From NCBI GenBank assembly GCA_017427185.1, contig JAFRTJ010000013.1, forward strand, positions 1 to 64,000: a stretch of 64,000 nucleotides of DNA. The letters are read 5' to 3'. The translations under genes were made by a program, and so were the position numbers. Below, piece by piece: positions 1-7,338 of this stretch. Below the pieces are notes generated by a model that saw only the letters and a program-made list of their open reading frames with translations, did not search any database and was not told the origin of the DNA. Each line of letters begins with the position of its first letter. The first letter of the stretch is position 1. Source of the stretch: Bacteroidaceae bacterium. Lineage in GTDB: Bacteria; Bacteroidota; Bacteroidia; Bacteroidales; Bacteroidaceae.

Positions 1-96
1 GCTCAATTGTTCACTCTGCTGTTGGAGCCAGCGCTGGAAGGTGCGGTAACTAACTCCGGCGGCTCTCGCCATCTCACTTTTCAAGTAACTTTTCAT
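1..96 (-). CDS. Small helix-turn-helix protein, DUF4248-like (partial, C-terminus beyond the left edge)
   Basis: Only the first 32 residues are visible. They begin MKSYLKSEMARAAGVSYRTF and continue with QRWLQQQ. Residues 8-24 have the look of a short DNA-binding helix-turn-helix (alanine-rich first helix, GVS turn, RTFQRWL recognition helix). Small Bacteroidales proteins of the DUF4248 type begin in a similar way. An unusually strong purine ribosome-binding site (GGAGGA) lies 8 bases before the ATG, which decides the start; such sites are uncommon in this phylum. A TAACTTTG -7 box at 126-133 fits as its promoter. It is divergent from the HU-related gene, and DUF4248 and HU-related genes are often neighbours in Bacteroidales. 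The family call is inference because most of the protein is missing. Confidence 0.5.
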   Translation of the reverse strand, partial: MKSYLKSEMARAAGVSYRTFQRWLQQQSEQLS

Positions 97-125
97 CGTT
101 CGATTCCTCCTTATTTATTATAGTA

Positions 126-156
126 CAAAGTTACAAAAAAACATTGAATTATGCAA
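126..156 (-). promoter_or_regulatory. Bacteroidetes-type promoter for the left-edge HTH gene
   Basis: On the minus strand a -7 box TAACTTTG (126-133) is preceded by TTG (154-156) at a 20-bp gap, close to the TTTG-N19-TAnnTTTG consensus. The predicted start of transcription is about 20 bases before the ATG at 96. Confidence 0.5.
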
Positions 157-179
157 GAAAATTCATTACAATTTTTGGG

Positions 180-239
180 CAATAATGGACAAAGATAGAC
201 AATAATAGACAATAATAGACAAAGATGGACAAAGATAGA
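180..239. repeat. Six 10-bp tandem repeats between two divergent promoters
   Basis: Six contiguous decamers start at 180, 190, 200, 210, 220 and 230. They follow the pattern CAAWRATRGA (CAATAATGGA, CAAAGATAGA, CAATAATAGA twice, CAAAGATGGA, CAAAGATAGA). Read on the minus strand, the copies at 190 and 230 contain TATCTTTG, a perfect TAnnTTTG -7 box. The period is one helical turn, so all copies face the same side of the DNA. The array sits between the promoter of the left-edge gene and that of the HU-related gene. Confidence 0.85.
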
Positions 240-260
240 CAGCCATCCACCAGTTCTTCG

Positions 261-268
261 TACCTTTG
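261..268 (+). promoter_or_regulatory. -7 promoter box upstream of the HU-related gene
   Basis: TACCTTTG matches the Bacteroidetes -7 consensus TAnnTTTG. No good -33 box is seen at the standard distance. Transcription from here gives a leader of about 140 bases that contains the 22-bp phased array at 270-343. Confidence 0.5.
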
Positions 269-269
269 C

Positions 270-343
270 ATCGTGTTAGAAAGAGGAAGACAACACGTTG
301 AAAGTCCGGAGTCGACACGTTGAAATCCACGATCCGACACTTC
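270..343 (+). repeat. 22-bp phased octamer array, four units, in the HU-gene leader
   Basis: Octamers ATCGTGTT (270), AACACGTT (292), GACACGTT (314) and GACACTTC (336) are spaced by exactly 22 bp. The second and third units share the following bases GAAA. The first unit is inverted relative to the others, so GTGTT (273-277) can pair with AACAC (292-296). The family is shared with arrays at 25027, 34255, 47520 and 52173. Confidence 0.75.
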
Positions 344-413
344 GCCCAGGCGCGCAGGGCGAATGAGAGAGAAAACGATTTGTAACTAACTGACATTAAA
401 ACAATTAAGAGGT

Positions 414-887
414 ATGATTAACTATAGTATTGTGATTCGTGGTACGAAGCCTGGCACCAAGACGGAGGACATCACTGAGACCAAGGCTTACGGAGTAGCT
501 CAGATTTCCGAAAATTTGACAATCAATGACTTCGCCAAGCATATCGCTGAGCATGGAACGCTCTACAGCCGCGACGTCATCCAGGGCGTGCTGATCAAGA
601 TGGTGGACTGCATGCGCGAGCTGCTGCTCGAGGGCAAGAAGATCCAGCTGGGCGAGCTGGGAAGCTTTGGTGTGTCGCTGAGCACCAAGGGTGCCAACAC
701 CGCTGCCCTGTTCACCGCTGAGAACATCAAGAAGGTGAACGTGAACTGGGATCGCGGCAAGATGTTCCAGAACCTTCGCGACGATGCTAGCTTCAATCTC
801 GTCCCCAGCCGCAAGGCTCAGGAGGATGCGGTAGCTGAAGCGAAGCGTCAGGAGACCCTGCAGCCTGAGGAACCAGAGGAGCCCTAA
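414..887 (+). CDS. HU-related DNA-binding protein with C-terminal tail
   Basis: This 157-residue protein belongs to the Bacteroidetes HU-related family (TIGR01201 type). It begins MINYSIVIRGTKPGTK, where canonical HU starts directly with helix 1. The HU core follows: a helical part at about residues 30-75 (ISENLTINDFAKHIAEHG to LLLEGKKIQLGELGSFGVSL) and the beta-arm and C-terminal helix at about 75-135. The GSFG turn near residue 85 is the typical HU motif. The last 25 residues are acidic and proline-rich (PEEPEEP) and probably disordered. Family members bind DNA without strong sequence preference and often sit next to DUF4248, primase-like and amidase genes. Here the partial HTH gene lies divergently upstream. 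The target and role are unknown. Confidence 0.9.
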   Translation: MINYSIVIRGTKPGTKTEDITETKAYGVAQISENLTINDFAKHIAEHGTLYSRDVIQGVLIKMVDCMRELLLEGKKIQLGELGSFGVSLSTKGANTAALFTAENIKKVNVNWDRGKMFQNLRDDASFNLVPSRKAQEDAVAEAKRQETLQPEEPEEP

Positions 888-945
888 TCTCATTTCTTGC
901 GCTCCAGTAGGTGCTCAGGCGCAGGCGGAGTCCCATTTACCATTT

Positions 946-996
946 TCTAGAGGATCTAGAAGATCTAGACTATCTAGAGGGGCTGGATTCTCTAGA
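946..996. repeat. TCTAGA palindromes in 9-bp register
   Basis: TCTAGA occurs at 946, 955, 964, 973 and 991. All steps are 9 bp, with one position (982) skipped. The cluster lies between the convergent HU-related and isomerase-family genes. The last two copies can form a hairpin (TCTAGAG at 973-979 with CTCTAGA at 990-996), so a terminator-like role is possible, although no clear T-tract follows. Confidence 0.8.
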
Positions 997-1012
997 AAAG
1001 AGCTGATAATCG

Positions 1013-2422
1013 CTAACCGATCCTCACCACAGGAATCTTCATCAGGGCAGCGAGTTTCTCTATCTTCGATGCCACATGGCCTACGCCTATCGCACAGTGG
1101 TGCGACGGTCCACCCTTGCTCCAGCGGTTCATGAACTCGCGTATATCCATTGGGAAACGGTAGCGGCTGTTGGTGTTGCCTATCTGCAGCGTCTCGCCAG
1201 GAACGGACTCTCCCTCTGCCACAAGCAGATGCACCTTCCCCTCGTTCTCGCAGACGGAAAGCAGGGTAGCAGGCCCCTGGCGCACGCTCATCTGAATGGA
1301 CAACCCCTGGCCTGGCTTGCCATGAAAGACTGGCAGCGGAACCAGCGCGATGCCATCCTCTGCCATGTTGAAATGCCCTGGGCCATCATGACCCCACAGA
1401 ATCACGTTGTCGCGGAAGTCCATCGCATAGGGCTCTGAGAAGGAGCCGCCTGCTCCCAGCAAAGCCATGATCGACATCGCCTGCACGTTCTTCACCTCGC
1501 ACTCGCCTGCCACAGGAATGCCGCGCCCCGTGAGCAGCGTCGTCCCAGCGATGAAGGAAGTGATGAGGTCCTCGTATTCGTTGCCTGGACGGCCCTCGTA
1601 GTAATAAGCCAGGCTGGTGAGGCGATGGCGCGCCACCAGCTTATCCAGCGCCACAGAGGTGCGTGCAGCCCGCTCCAGCTCCCTTTCAGAGCACTCTGGA
1701 CTCACGCGGAAGGTCGTCTGGAACTCTTCCAGCTTCCCCTGCAGCTCCGTCGATGTCACGCTGTCGCGCAGCTCCCTGAGCTCGCACATCTCGAGCAGCT
1801 CTATGTGGGTTCCAAAGGTCAGGGACTGCAGGGTAGTGTCCGTGTAGACGTCCAGCATCCCCCCGTAGTAATGCCCCAGGATGCCCATGCGCCCAGAGTG
1901 CATCCCTCCGACGGCACGGGCAGCAGCCATCCATTCCTCCAACTCCTTCCACAGGGCAGGATCCTGCATGTAGCCCGTCACGATATCGTACCAGAGGCCT
2001 GAGCGGTTCAGCACGCACGCCAGTTCAGGCACACTGCACGCCTGGCAATGAGCCAGCCATTCGCCTGTCATCCGCACCCGATCGCCCATCGCATTCAGCC
2101 GTGCGTAATCGATGGCTGCCTCTGGCTGGATGTTCAGCAGCAGCACAGGTTTCCCCACGCGCTGCACCAGAGGGAGCACAGTGGAGGACAGGGCGTAGGT
2201 GGAGATGAAGATGCAGACCAGTTCCACCTCCTCGCGCGAGAAGAGGGAGGCCGCCGCAAGCGACTTCGCCTCGTTGTCCACCATACCGCCACGAACCACC
2301 TCTACGCCCATCTCGCCGATGTGGGTGGCAATCTCACTCTCATAGCCCTGCAGACGAGGCAGGAGCCCTTCGTACTGTCCCCAGTACGTGTCAAGTCCGA
2401 TGCTGAATAATCCTATTTTCAT
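1013..2422 (-). CDS. L-arabinose/L-fucose isomerase family protein
   Basis: This 469-residue protein has the fold and landmarks of the arabinose/fucose isomerase superfamily, cytoplasmic enzymes that interconvert aldoses and ketoses using a divalent metal. An N-terminal Rossmann-like domain (MKIGLFSIGLDTYWGQYEGLL) is followed by conserved acidic and histidine residues. These are the AGECEVKN segment near 305-312 (E307, E309), SEPYAMDF (E330) and WGHDGPGH (H345, H350), plus a C-terminal HHCAIGVGH near 443. The length is slightly below classical AraA (about 500), and the protein is divergent from it, so the substrate could be arabinose or another pentose or deoxyhexose. It is the last gene of a leftward operon with a GH43 enzyme, which makes arabinose the best guess. 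No N-terminal signal is seen. Confidence 0.8.
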   Translation of the reverse strand: MKIGLFSIGLDTYWGQYEGLLPRLQGYESEIATHIGEMGVEVVRGGMVDNEAKSLAAASLFSREEVELVCIFISTYALSSTVLPLVQRVGKPVLLLNIQPEAAIDYARLNAMGDRVRMTGEWLAHCQACSVPELACVLNRSGLWYDIVTGYMQDPALWKELEEWMAAARAVGGMHSGRMGILGHYYGGMLDVYTDTTLQSLTFGTHIELLEMCELRELRDSVTSTELQGKLEEFQTTFRVSPECSERELERAARTSVALDKLVARHRLTSLAYYYEGRPGNEYEDLITSFIAGTTLLTGRGIPVAGECEVKNVQAMSIMALLGAGGSFSEPYAMDFRDNVILWGHDGPGHFNMAEDGIALVPLPVFHGKPGQGLSIQMSVRQGPATLLSVCENEGKVHLLVAEGESVPGETLQIGNTNSRYRFPMDIREFMNRWSKGGPSHHCAIGVGHVASKIEKLAALMKIPVVRIG

Positions 2423-2470
2423 TGTACTTTATTTTAAGTTTCACTTGTTTTCGCTCATGTTCGCCCCTGC

Positions 2471-3241
2471 TCAGGGTGCTGCTGCCCCTCGTTTTCCTGG
2501 CAGATACTGCGAGCGGCGGTATTCCACGTATTTGCGGAAACGTCCGTTCGCAATGGTACTGTCCACGAGACTGAAGTCGAAATGGTTGTTGATGAGCCAC
2601 TGCAGCTGATAGATGGCGCAGCCCTCCTCCTTTCCATGCTCGCGATTGTACTCCTGTATGCCACGGCGGTAAACCTCGTCCAAGCGCTCCAACTCGTCCG
2701 TCAGCTGCAGGTAAGCCGCTTTGTCCTGCGGATGCTCAGAACTCAGTCCGTTCAGCTCCATTCCCTTTTCAAGAACAGGTTGGAACAGGCTGTCGCGATA
2801 TGCCTTGAAAGCGTTGTACTGCGCGTAGAACACACCCCCATGCACCTCCATCTCGTCGTAACGGCATCCTGTAACCCTCAGCACACACGTATCCCCAGGA
2901 ATCGCCCAGAACTCCTTGAACTGGAAATCCGTGTTCCCATCCTGATGGACACCTTTCAGCAGGCCGCCCACAGGTTCCTCGATGTGCATGGCGAACGAGA
3001 ACTGCCCGTTCCTTACCTCCAGCGTATCCACAGGAACATCGAGCTGGATATGCCCGTAGTCATCGATGATGTAGAGCAGATACCTGACATCCTCCACCCC
3101 CTCAGCCACCGTTCCCTGCAGCACGAAATTGTCCTTGTCGCGGGCGTCAGTACATGCGGTCAGCAACAGAGCCACCAATAAACTGCTAAAACAGAACCTT
3201 CTCATACGCAAACATCTTTTAGATAAGGAATCCTTTTTCAT
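2471..3241 (-). CDS. DUF4369-type lipoprotein without a thioredoxin domain
   Basis: This 256-residue protein has a lipoprotein signal (FCFSSLLVALLLTAC, modified cysteine near residue 30). A beta-rich DUF4369-like domain follows (FVLQGTVAEGVEDVRYLLYIIDD and so on), then a long helical segment (about 140-235). In this family such N-terminal domains usually precede a TlpA/AhpC thioredoxin domain. Here the protein stops at PGKRGAAAP with no CxxC region, so it looks like the N-terminal half alone. The start ATG overlaps the stop codon of the upstream FAD-oxidoreductase gene (ATGA at 3238-3241), which suggests translational coupling. An internal ATG twelve codons later would give a more typical short signal peptide. 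Its role within the carbohydrate operon is unknown. Confidence 0.7.
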   Translation of the reverse strand: MKKDSLSKRCLRMRRFCFSSLLVALLLTACTDARDKDNFVLQGTVAEGVEDVRYLLYIIDDYGHIQLDVPVDTLEVRNGQFSFAMHIEEPVGGLLKGVHQDGNTDFQFKEFWAIPGDTCVLRVTGCRYDEMEVHGGVFYAQYNAFKAYRDSLFQPVLEKGMELNGLSSEHPQDKAAYLQLTDELERLDEVYRRGIQEYNREHGKEEGCAIYQLQWLINNHFDFSLVDSTIANGRFRKYVEYRRSQYLPGKRGAAAP

Positions 3242-5148
3242 TTGTCAGGGAATCCAGGAGTCCCAACTCCCTTTGTCATCAAGTCCTTCAGTTCTGACAG
3301 GTAGTCTGCATACACAGCACGAGGAAGAACCCTATGCCTCTTGCAGATTGATGCTGCCATCCCCACCACTTCACCCATCATGCCACCCGTACGCATCACC
3401 CTGACCGTTCCCAAAGCGATGTGCGTCACGCTGATGTTTCTGCCAGCCATGAAAAGGTTATCCACATTGCGGGAATAAAGACACCTGTAGGGTACAGCGT
3501 AGGGTTGGATAGGCTTTGACTCGCTATAGGCAGTGAATGGTTCCTCCCTTATGCCTGCGATACGTTCAGGATAGTGCAGGTCGATGGGCCAGGTAGTAGT
3601 GAACGAGGCGTCGTCGTAAGGGATATGCCCAAGAACATCCTGTTCCGTCAACACGACATCTCCCAGAAGCCGTCGCGACTCTCTCTTTCCTCCTATGTAG
3701 GCAACCCAAACCAATCTCTTCTGGCTGAATTCCTGTTGACGCGTACTGTGGTTCTTCAGATAAGACCAGTTGCCATAGACGGCTCTCAAGGCATAGTCCC
3801 TGATTTGCTCCGTCTCTGTTATCTGGTTCCTCTCCAGTCCTGTCTCCCACATCCATTCGCCATGAACGATGGGGAAGCAATTGGTCTCATTGAACTCCAC
3901 AGCCCAGGGACAATCAGGAAAGGGTTGAGGCGACTCTGTTTCCTCTGCATACCATTGCACAGAAGTGCCCATCGTCAGACAATCCGCCTGGTCAGGAGCA
4001 CTTGCCTCCTGAGTCTCTTCCTTGCTCTCTCTTCCCATTCGGAAGTCTGCTCCAGCCAGACAACCCAGGTTCCCGTCGCCTGTACAGTCGGCAAAAAGTG
4101 TTCCCCTGAAACATGTCTCCCTGCCGCTTTCTATGTTCTTTCCTATGACCTCCCTTATCTGGCCTTTCCTCATCTTCACCCTGATTATTTCTGTATTCAG
4201 GAACAGGGTAACAAGAGGCTCGCTTTCCACAAGGCGCAGCTTCTTCTCGTCCTCGTAATTGCTGGCAGGACCTGCATTGTGGATATTCTTCTCTGGATGA
4301 AGATTCATGATGCTCAGAATTTGCTTGCTGCGCTCAGATGAAGAGTCCTGGATGGCCTCCTGGTACGTCCAATACCCCACACCGCCCAGCTCGTCCATCA
4401 GATTACCAAGTTGAGGATAAGGCGACTTGTTGATGAGACCTGACAAGCCAACCCTCACTTCAGAACTGTTGTTTCCGCCCAACACAGGTCTGTTCTGTAT
4501 CAAAGCCACTCGACAACCCAGTCGGGCTGCACTTACTGCCGCACAGCAACCAGCTATTCCGCCTCCCACCACCACCAAGTCATATTCTCCTCCTGAAGCA
4601 AGAGCGCCGCACCTGGTTTTCTTCTGACGGAACAGGGCCAGTTCGTCACCTTTTGAAGGAGGTTCGCTCTCAAGCCGCGAGGTCAGGTAGATCGCATCGC
4701 AACGTCCTTCGAAACCCGTCAAATCATGCAAAGCAATACTGTTTCTTCCCTTGGGGAGAAAGACGACTCCACCATCCTGCCAATCCCACTCCTTATCCCT
4801 TGTTCCAAACAATGGGTTAGCCGGCTTTCCATTCAGCAGCACCTGAAAGCGTCCAGGGGATTCCGTCCTTCCCCATGTGCGGGTCCAGTCCCTTGTGCGC
4901 ACCCAAAGCCTGTATTCAGTAGCCTTTGAAAGAGAAAAAGAGGTAGTGGCATCCTGGACAGGCACTCCCAATCCATGAGCCAGCAGGTAAGGAGAGCCCA
5001 TTACTGAGGTTGATTGAGTGTCGATAACCCATCCTCCTTTCTTCTCGAAACTCTCAGCCTCAATAAAGACATCGTCACACCAAGCCCTACACGTCAGGCA
5101 GAACAGCGCCACGATAAGCAGTACGTATCTCTTTCTCATTTTTCTCAT
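3238..5148 (-). CDS. Secreted FAD-dependent oxidoreductase (FAD_oxidored type) with N-terminal beta domain
   Basis: This 636-residue protein has a signal peptide (residues 1-24, KRYVLLIVALFCLTCRAWC). Residues 26-160 are beta-rich, with a lectin- or CBM-like look (FIEAESFEKKGGWVIDTQ, FQVLLNGKPANP). An FAD-binding Rossmann motif VVVGGGIAGCCAA follows at 192-204. The GGNNSSEVRVGLSG stretch soon after and the C-terminal NLFMAGRNISVTHIALGTVRVMRTGGMMGEVVG segment are typical of this oxidoreductase family, which is common in polysaccharide utilisation loci. The electron acceptor and substrate are not known. Its position between a GH43 gene (14-bp gap) and a coupled lipoprotein gene suggests it acts on a sugar or aglycone released in the periplasm. 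A flavoprotein with a Sec-type signal is somewhat unusual and could imply folding after export. Confidence 0.8.
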   Translation of the reverse strand: MRKMRKRYVLLIVALFCLTCRAWCDDVFIEAESFEKKGGWVIDTQSTSVMGSPYLLAHGLGVPVQDATTSFSLSKATEYRLWVRTRDWTRTWGRTESPGRFQVLLNGKPANPLFGTRDKEWDWQDGGVVFLPKGRNSIALHDLTGFEGRCDAIYLTSRLESEPPSKGDELALFRQKKTRCGALASGGEYDLVVVGGGIAGCCAAVSAARLGCRVALIQNRPVLGGNNSSEVRVGLSGLINKSPYPQLGNLMDELGGVGYWTYQEAIQDSSSERSKQILSIMNLHPEKNIHNAGPASNYEDEKKLRLVESEPLVTLFLNTEIIRVKMRKGQIREVIGKNIESGRETCFRGTLFADCTGDGNLGCLAGADFRMGRESKEETQEASAPDQADCLTMGTSVQWYAEETESPQPFPDCPWAVEFNETNCFPIVHGEWMWETGLERNQITETEQIRDYALRAVYGNWSYLKNHSTRQQEFSQKRLVWVAYIGGKRESRRLLGDVVLTEQDVLGHIPYDDASFTTTWPIDLHYPERIAGIREEPFTAYSESKPIQPYAVPYRCLYSRNVDNLFMAGRNISVTHIALGTVRVMRTGGMMGEVVGMAASICKRHRVLPRAVYADYLSELKDLMTKGVGTPGFPDK

Positions 5149-5162
5149 ACATTTTCAGCTGC

Positions 5163-6113
5163 CTATTTCAGCTTCACTTCCACGAGGGCTTCCTCGCTAT
5201 CGAAATGCGGCCAGAGGTCGTCGCCCATCTGCATGTGCTGGAGAATCGCCTTGCGACCCTCACGATACCTATCATAGAAATAGGCGTGACAAAGGTAGTA
5301 CCATTGGCCTCGAGAGGTTTCCACCAGGGTGCCGTGACCACAGCTCTGGATAGTCTTTCCGTTTCCCTGCAGGATAGGATTCCCAGGATATTTCTCATAA
5401 GGTCCTGTGAAGGAACGGCTGCGGGCTACGGAGACGGCATAGTCGCTCTGGGGAGAGCAGCAGTCGCGAATGGAGTAGAGCATGTAGTAATAGTCGCCGC
5501 TGCGGAAGAAGCACTGGCCTTCCATACCAATCCGCTCATCATCGCGCAGGAGGGTGAAGGGAGTGCCTTCCAAACGAAGCCCATCGCTGGAGAGACGCTG
5601 GGCGAGAATCTCTATGGGACGATGGGATGGGTCCAGGCCATAGGCTTTCCAAGTGATGTAGAGCTGCCCGTTGTCCTGATAAACATAACTGTCGATGGCT
5701 TCGTTGGTGGTACGAACCAGAGGACCATGATCGACGAACTTACCCTCAGGACCGTCTGCTATCGCCACACCTATGCATGAGGTGCTGTCGCTCTTCTGGC
5801 GGGCCGTATAATAGCAAAGAACACGTCCGTTCCATTCAAAAAGCTCAGGAGCCCAGAACGAGCCATTCGTCCAGGCAGGCCATTCGTCGAAGATGTGTCC
5901 CATAGGAGTCCAAGTCTTCAGGTCGCGCGAACGGAAACGGGGATACACCTGAGCAGCATTGCCTGAGGTGGCCGCCGCATAATAGGTCTTGCCCACTCGA
6001 ATGACGGTGGGGTCTGGCGTATCAGCATCGATGACAGGATTCTGGACAAGGGAACGGCTGCCACTGCAGGCTGCCAGCAACAGGAACAGGAAATAAGAGA
6101 GCTTTTTCATCAT
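5163..6113 (-). CDS. GH43 family glycoside hydrolase, lipoprotein
   Basis: This 316-residue enzyme has the five-bladed propeller signature of GH43 (mostly alpha-L-arabinofuranosidases, arabinanases and beta-xylosidases). The lipobox LLAAC puts the lipidated cysteine at residue 16, so it is probably anchored in the outer membrane or periplasm. The expected three acidic catalytic residues can be assigned: D34 in ADTPDPTVI (base), D141 in AIDSYVYQD (pKa modulator) and E198 in GMEGQCFF (acid). The length matches a single catalytic domain with no accessory module. It is the first gene of the leftward operon ending in the isomerase-family gene, consistent with arabinose release and use. Exact specificity is inference. 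A promoter lies at 6136-6167. Confidence 0.88.
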   Translation of the reverse strand: MMKKLSYFLFLLLAACSGSRSLVQNPVIDADTPDPTVIRVGKTYYAAATSGNAAQVYPRFRSRDLKTWTPMGHIFDEWPAWTNGSFWAPELFEWNGRVLCYYTARQKSDSTSCIGVAIADGPEGKFVDHGPLVRTTNEAIDSYVYQDNGQLYITWKAYGLDPSHRPIEILAQRLSSDGLRLEGTPFTLLRDDERIGMEGQCFFRSGDYYYMLYSIRDCCSPQSDYAVSVARSRSFTGPYEKYPGNPILQGNGKTIQSCGHGTLVETSRGQWYYLCHAYFYDRYREGRKAILQHMQMGDDLWPHFDSEEALVEVKLK

Positions 6114-6135
6114 GGGATTTTGAATTAGTTGAGGA

Positions 6136-6167
6136 CAAAGGTAAGAAATCTGGCGCTGGAATCCAAA
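6136..6167 (-). promoter_or_regulatory. Promoter of the leftward GH43-isomerase operon
   Basis: On the minus strand a TTTG -33 box (6164-6167) is followed after 20 bp by TACCTTTG (6136-6143), a near-perfect Bacteroidetes housekeeping promoter. The 5' leader would be short, about 15-20 bases. Confidence 0.7.
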
Positions 6168-6193
6168 TAGAAAGGGAGGAAAACGAGGGGAGG

Positions 6194-6225
6194 CTTGCGT
6201 AATCCAACTTTTTTTCGTAAATTTG
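6194..6225 (+). promoter_or_regulatory. Promoter of the rightward GH43 gene
   Basis: TAAATTTG (6218-6225) is a match to the -7 box. CTTG (6194-6197) lies 20 bp before it as a partial -33 box. The two divergent GH43 promoters lie within 90 bp of each other and could share one regulator. Confidence 0.6.
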
Positions 6226-6249
6226 TGGTCAGAAAACTACTGAAGCATT

Positions 6250-7260
6250 ATGTTGAACCTGCATTCCAAAAGAAACCTTTCCCTCCCTGTACAGGGGAGC
6301 GGCTGGACCAAAGTTGTCCTGACTGTCTGCCTTCTTTGTATCGCATCTGCGCTCTTCTCGCAATACACCATCCCAGCTGAGAGCATCCGCATCAGGGATC
6401 CGTTTGTGACGGTGGACCGCAAGACCTCTACTTACTATATCGTGACGGCTGCACGCAGCAACGGGAAATTCGCGCTGAAAGCTTACGAAAGCAAGGACCT
6501 GAAGATGTGGAAAGACAATGGAATCGTCTTCGAGGGCAACCAGAACTTCATCGCTAAGGCAGACGGAAAGAAGGACAGCTGGTGGGCACCTGACACATAC
6601 CTCTACAAGGGACATTACTACACCATCGCGACGATGTCCTGCGAGAGCGAGGGACTGCTGCGATGCTGCACACTGCTCGATGGCGGGAAGAGTCCAATGG
6701 GACCGTACAAGGATGTCTTCAAGAAAAAGGAAAACATCGGTCTGACTCCCATTGGCCAACAATGTCTGGACGGTAGCCTCTATGTGGACGAGAAAGGGCA
6801 ACCCTGGCTAATCTACAGCCTGGAATGGAACGGACCAGACGTGACAGACAAAGTGGGCGAAACCTGGGCTGTACGGCTGAAGAAGAACCTGAAGGGACGC
6901 AAGGGGGAACCAGTCCGCCTGTTCCGTGCCAGCGATGCAACGTGGCTCACACACTCGAAAGATGGAATGGTGGTGGATGCTCCCTTCATCTGGAAGGACG
7001 AGCAGAGCGGCAAACTGATTCTGCTGTGGAGCAGCTTCGTGAATGGCGTCTACACAGTGGGGCAAGCCACCAGCGCGAGCGGCAAGGTGGAAGGTCCCTG
7101 GGTACACGAGAAGGAAACCATCTATACGAACGGAGGCCACGAGATGCTCTTCCGCGACTTGGAAGGCAACCTGAAGATGAGTCTCCACCACAACAACAAC
7201 GACGCCCATCTGAAGATTGTGGACGTGGAGATTGTGGATGGGAAAGTAAGGTTGAAATAG
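6250..7260 (+). CDS. GH43 family glycoside hydrolase, secreted
   Basis: This 336-residue protein has an N-terminal hydrophobic signal (residues 19-37, TKVVLTVCLLCIASALFSQ) followed by a GH43 propeller. The base is D50 in RIRDPFVTVD, and the second carboxylate is D174 in CLDGSLYVDEKG. Where GH43 enzymes normally have a glutamate acid in an (E)GPF-type motif, this protein reads VVDAPFIWK (D243). Related Bacteroidales proteins may also carry Asp here, so activity is uncertain but not excluded. The WWAPDTYLYKGHYY blade motif is typical. It is divergent from the GH43-FAD-isomerase operon, so it is likely part of the same arabinose/xylose-directed system. The end of the gene abuts a terminator hairpin. 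Confidence 0.85.
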   Translation: MLNLHSKRNLSLPVQGSGWTKVVLTVCLLCIASALFSQYTIPAESIRIRDPFVTVDRKTSTYYIVTAARSNGKFALKAYESKDLKMWKDNGIVFEGNQNFIAKADGKKDSWWAPDTYLYKGHYYTIATMSCESEGLLRCCTLLDGGKSPMGPYKDVFKKKENIGLTPIGQQCLDGSLYVDEKGQPWLIYSLEWNGPDVTDKVGETWAVRLKKNLKGRKGEPVRLFRASDATWLTHSKDGMVVDAPFIWKDEQSGKLILLWSSFVNGVYTVGQATSASGKVEGPWVHEKETIYTNGGHEMLFRDLEGNLKMSLHHNNNDAHLKIVDVEIVDGKVRLK

Positions 7261-7309
7261 AAAAAAACTCAGGCTCCAACTTCATCACAAAGAAAGACTG
7301 GAGCCTGAG
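7261..7309 (-). terminator. Rho-independent terminator for the leftward 7339-9183 operon
   Basis: CTCAGGCTCCA (7268-7278) pairs perfectly with TGGAGCCTGAG (7299-7309). Read leftward, the 11-bp stem is followed by seven T residues (7267-7261). It directly follows the stop codon of the rightward GH43 gene and may stop readthrough in both directions. Confidence 0.85.
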
Positions 7310-7338
7310 AGAATCTATCCTTTTAGCCTATTTTCCTA

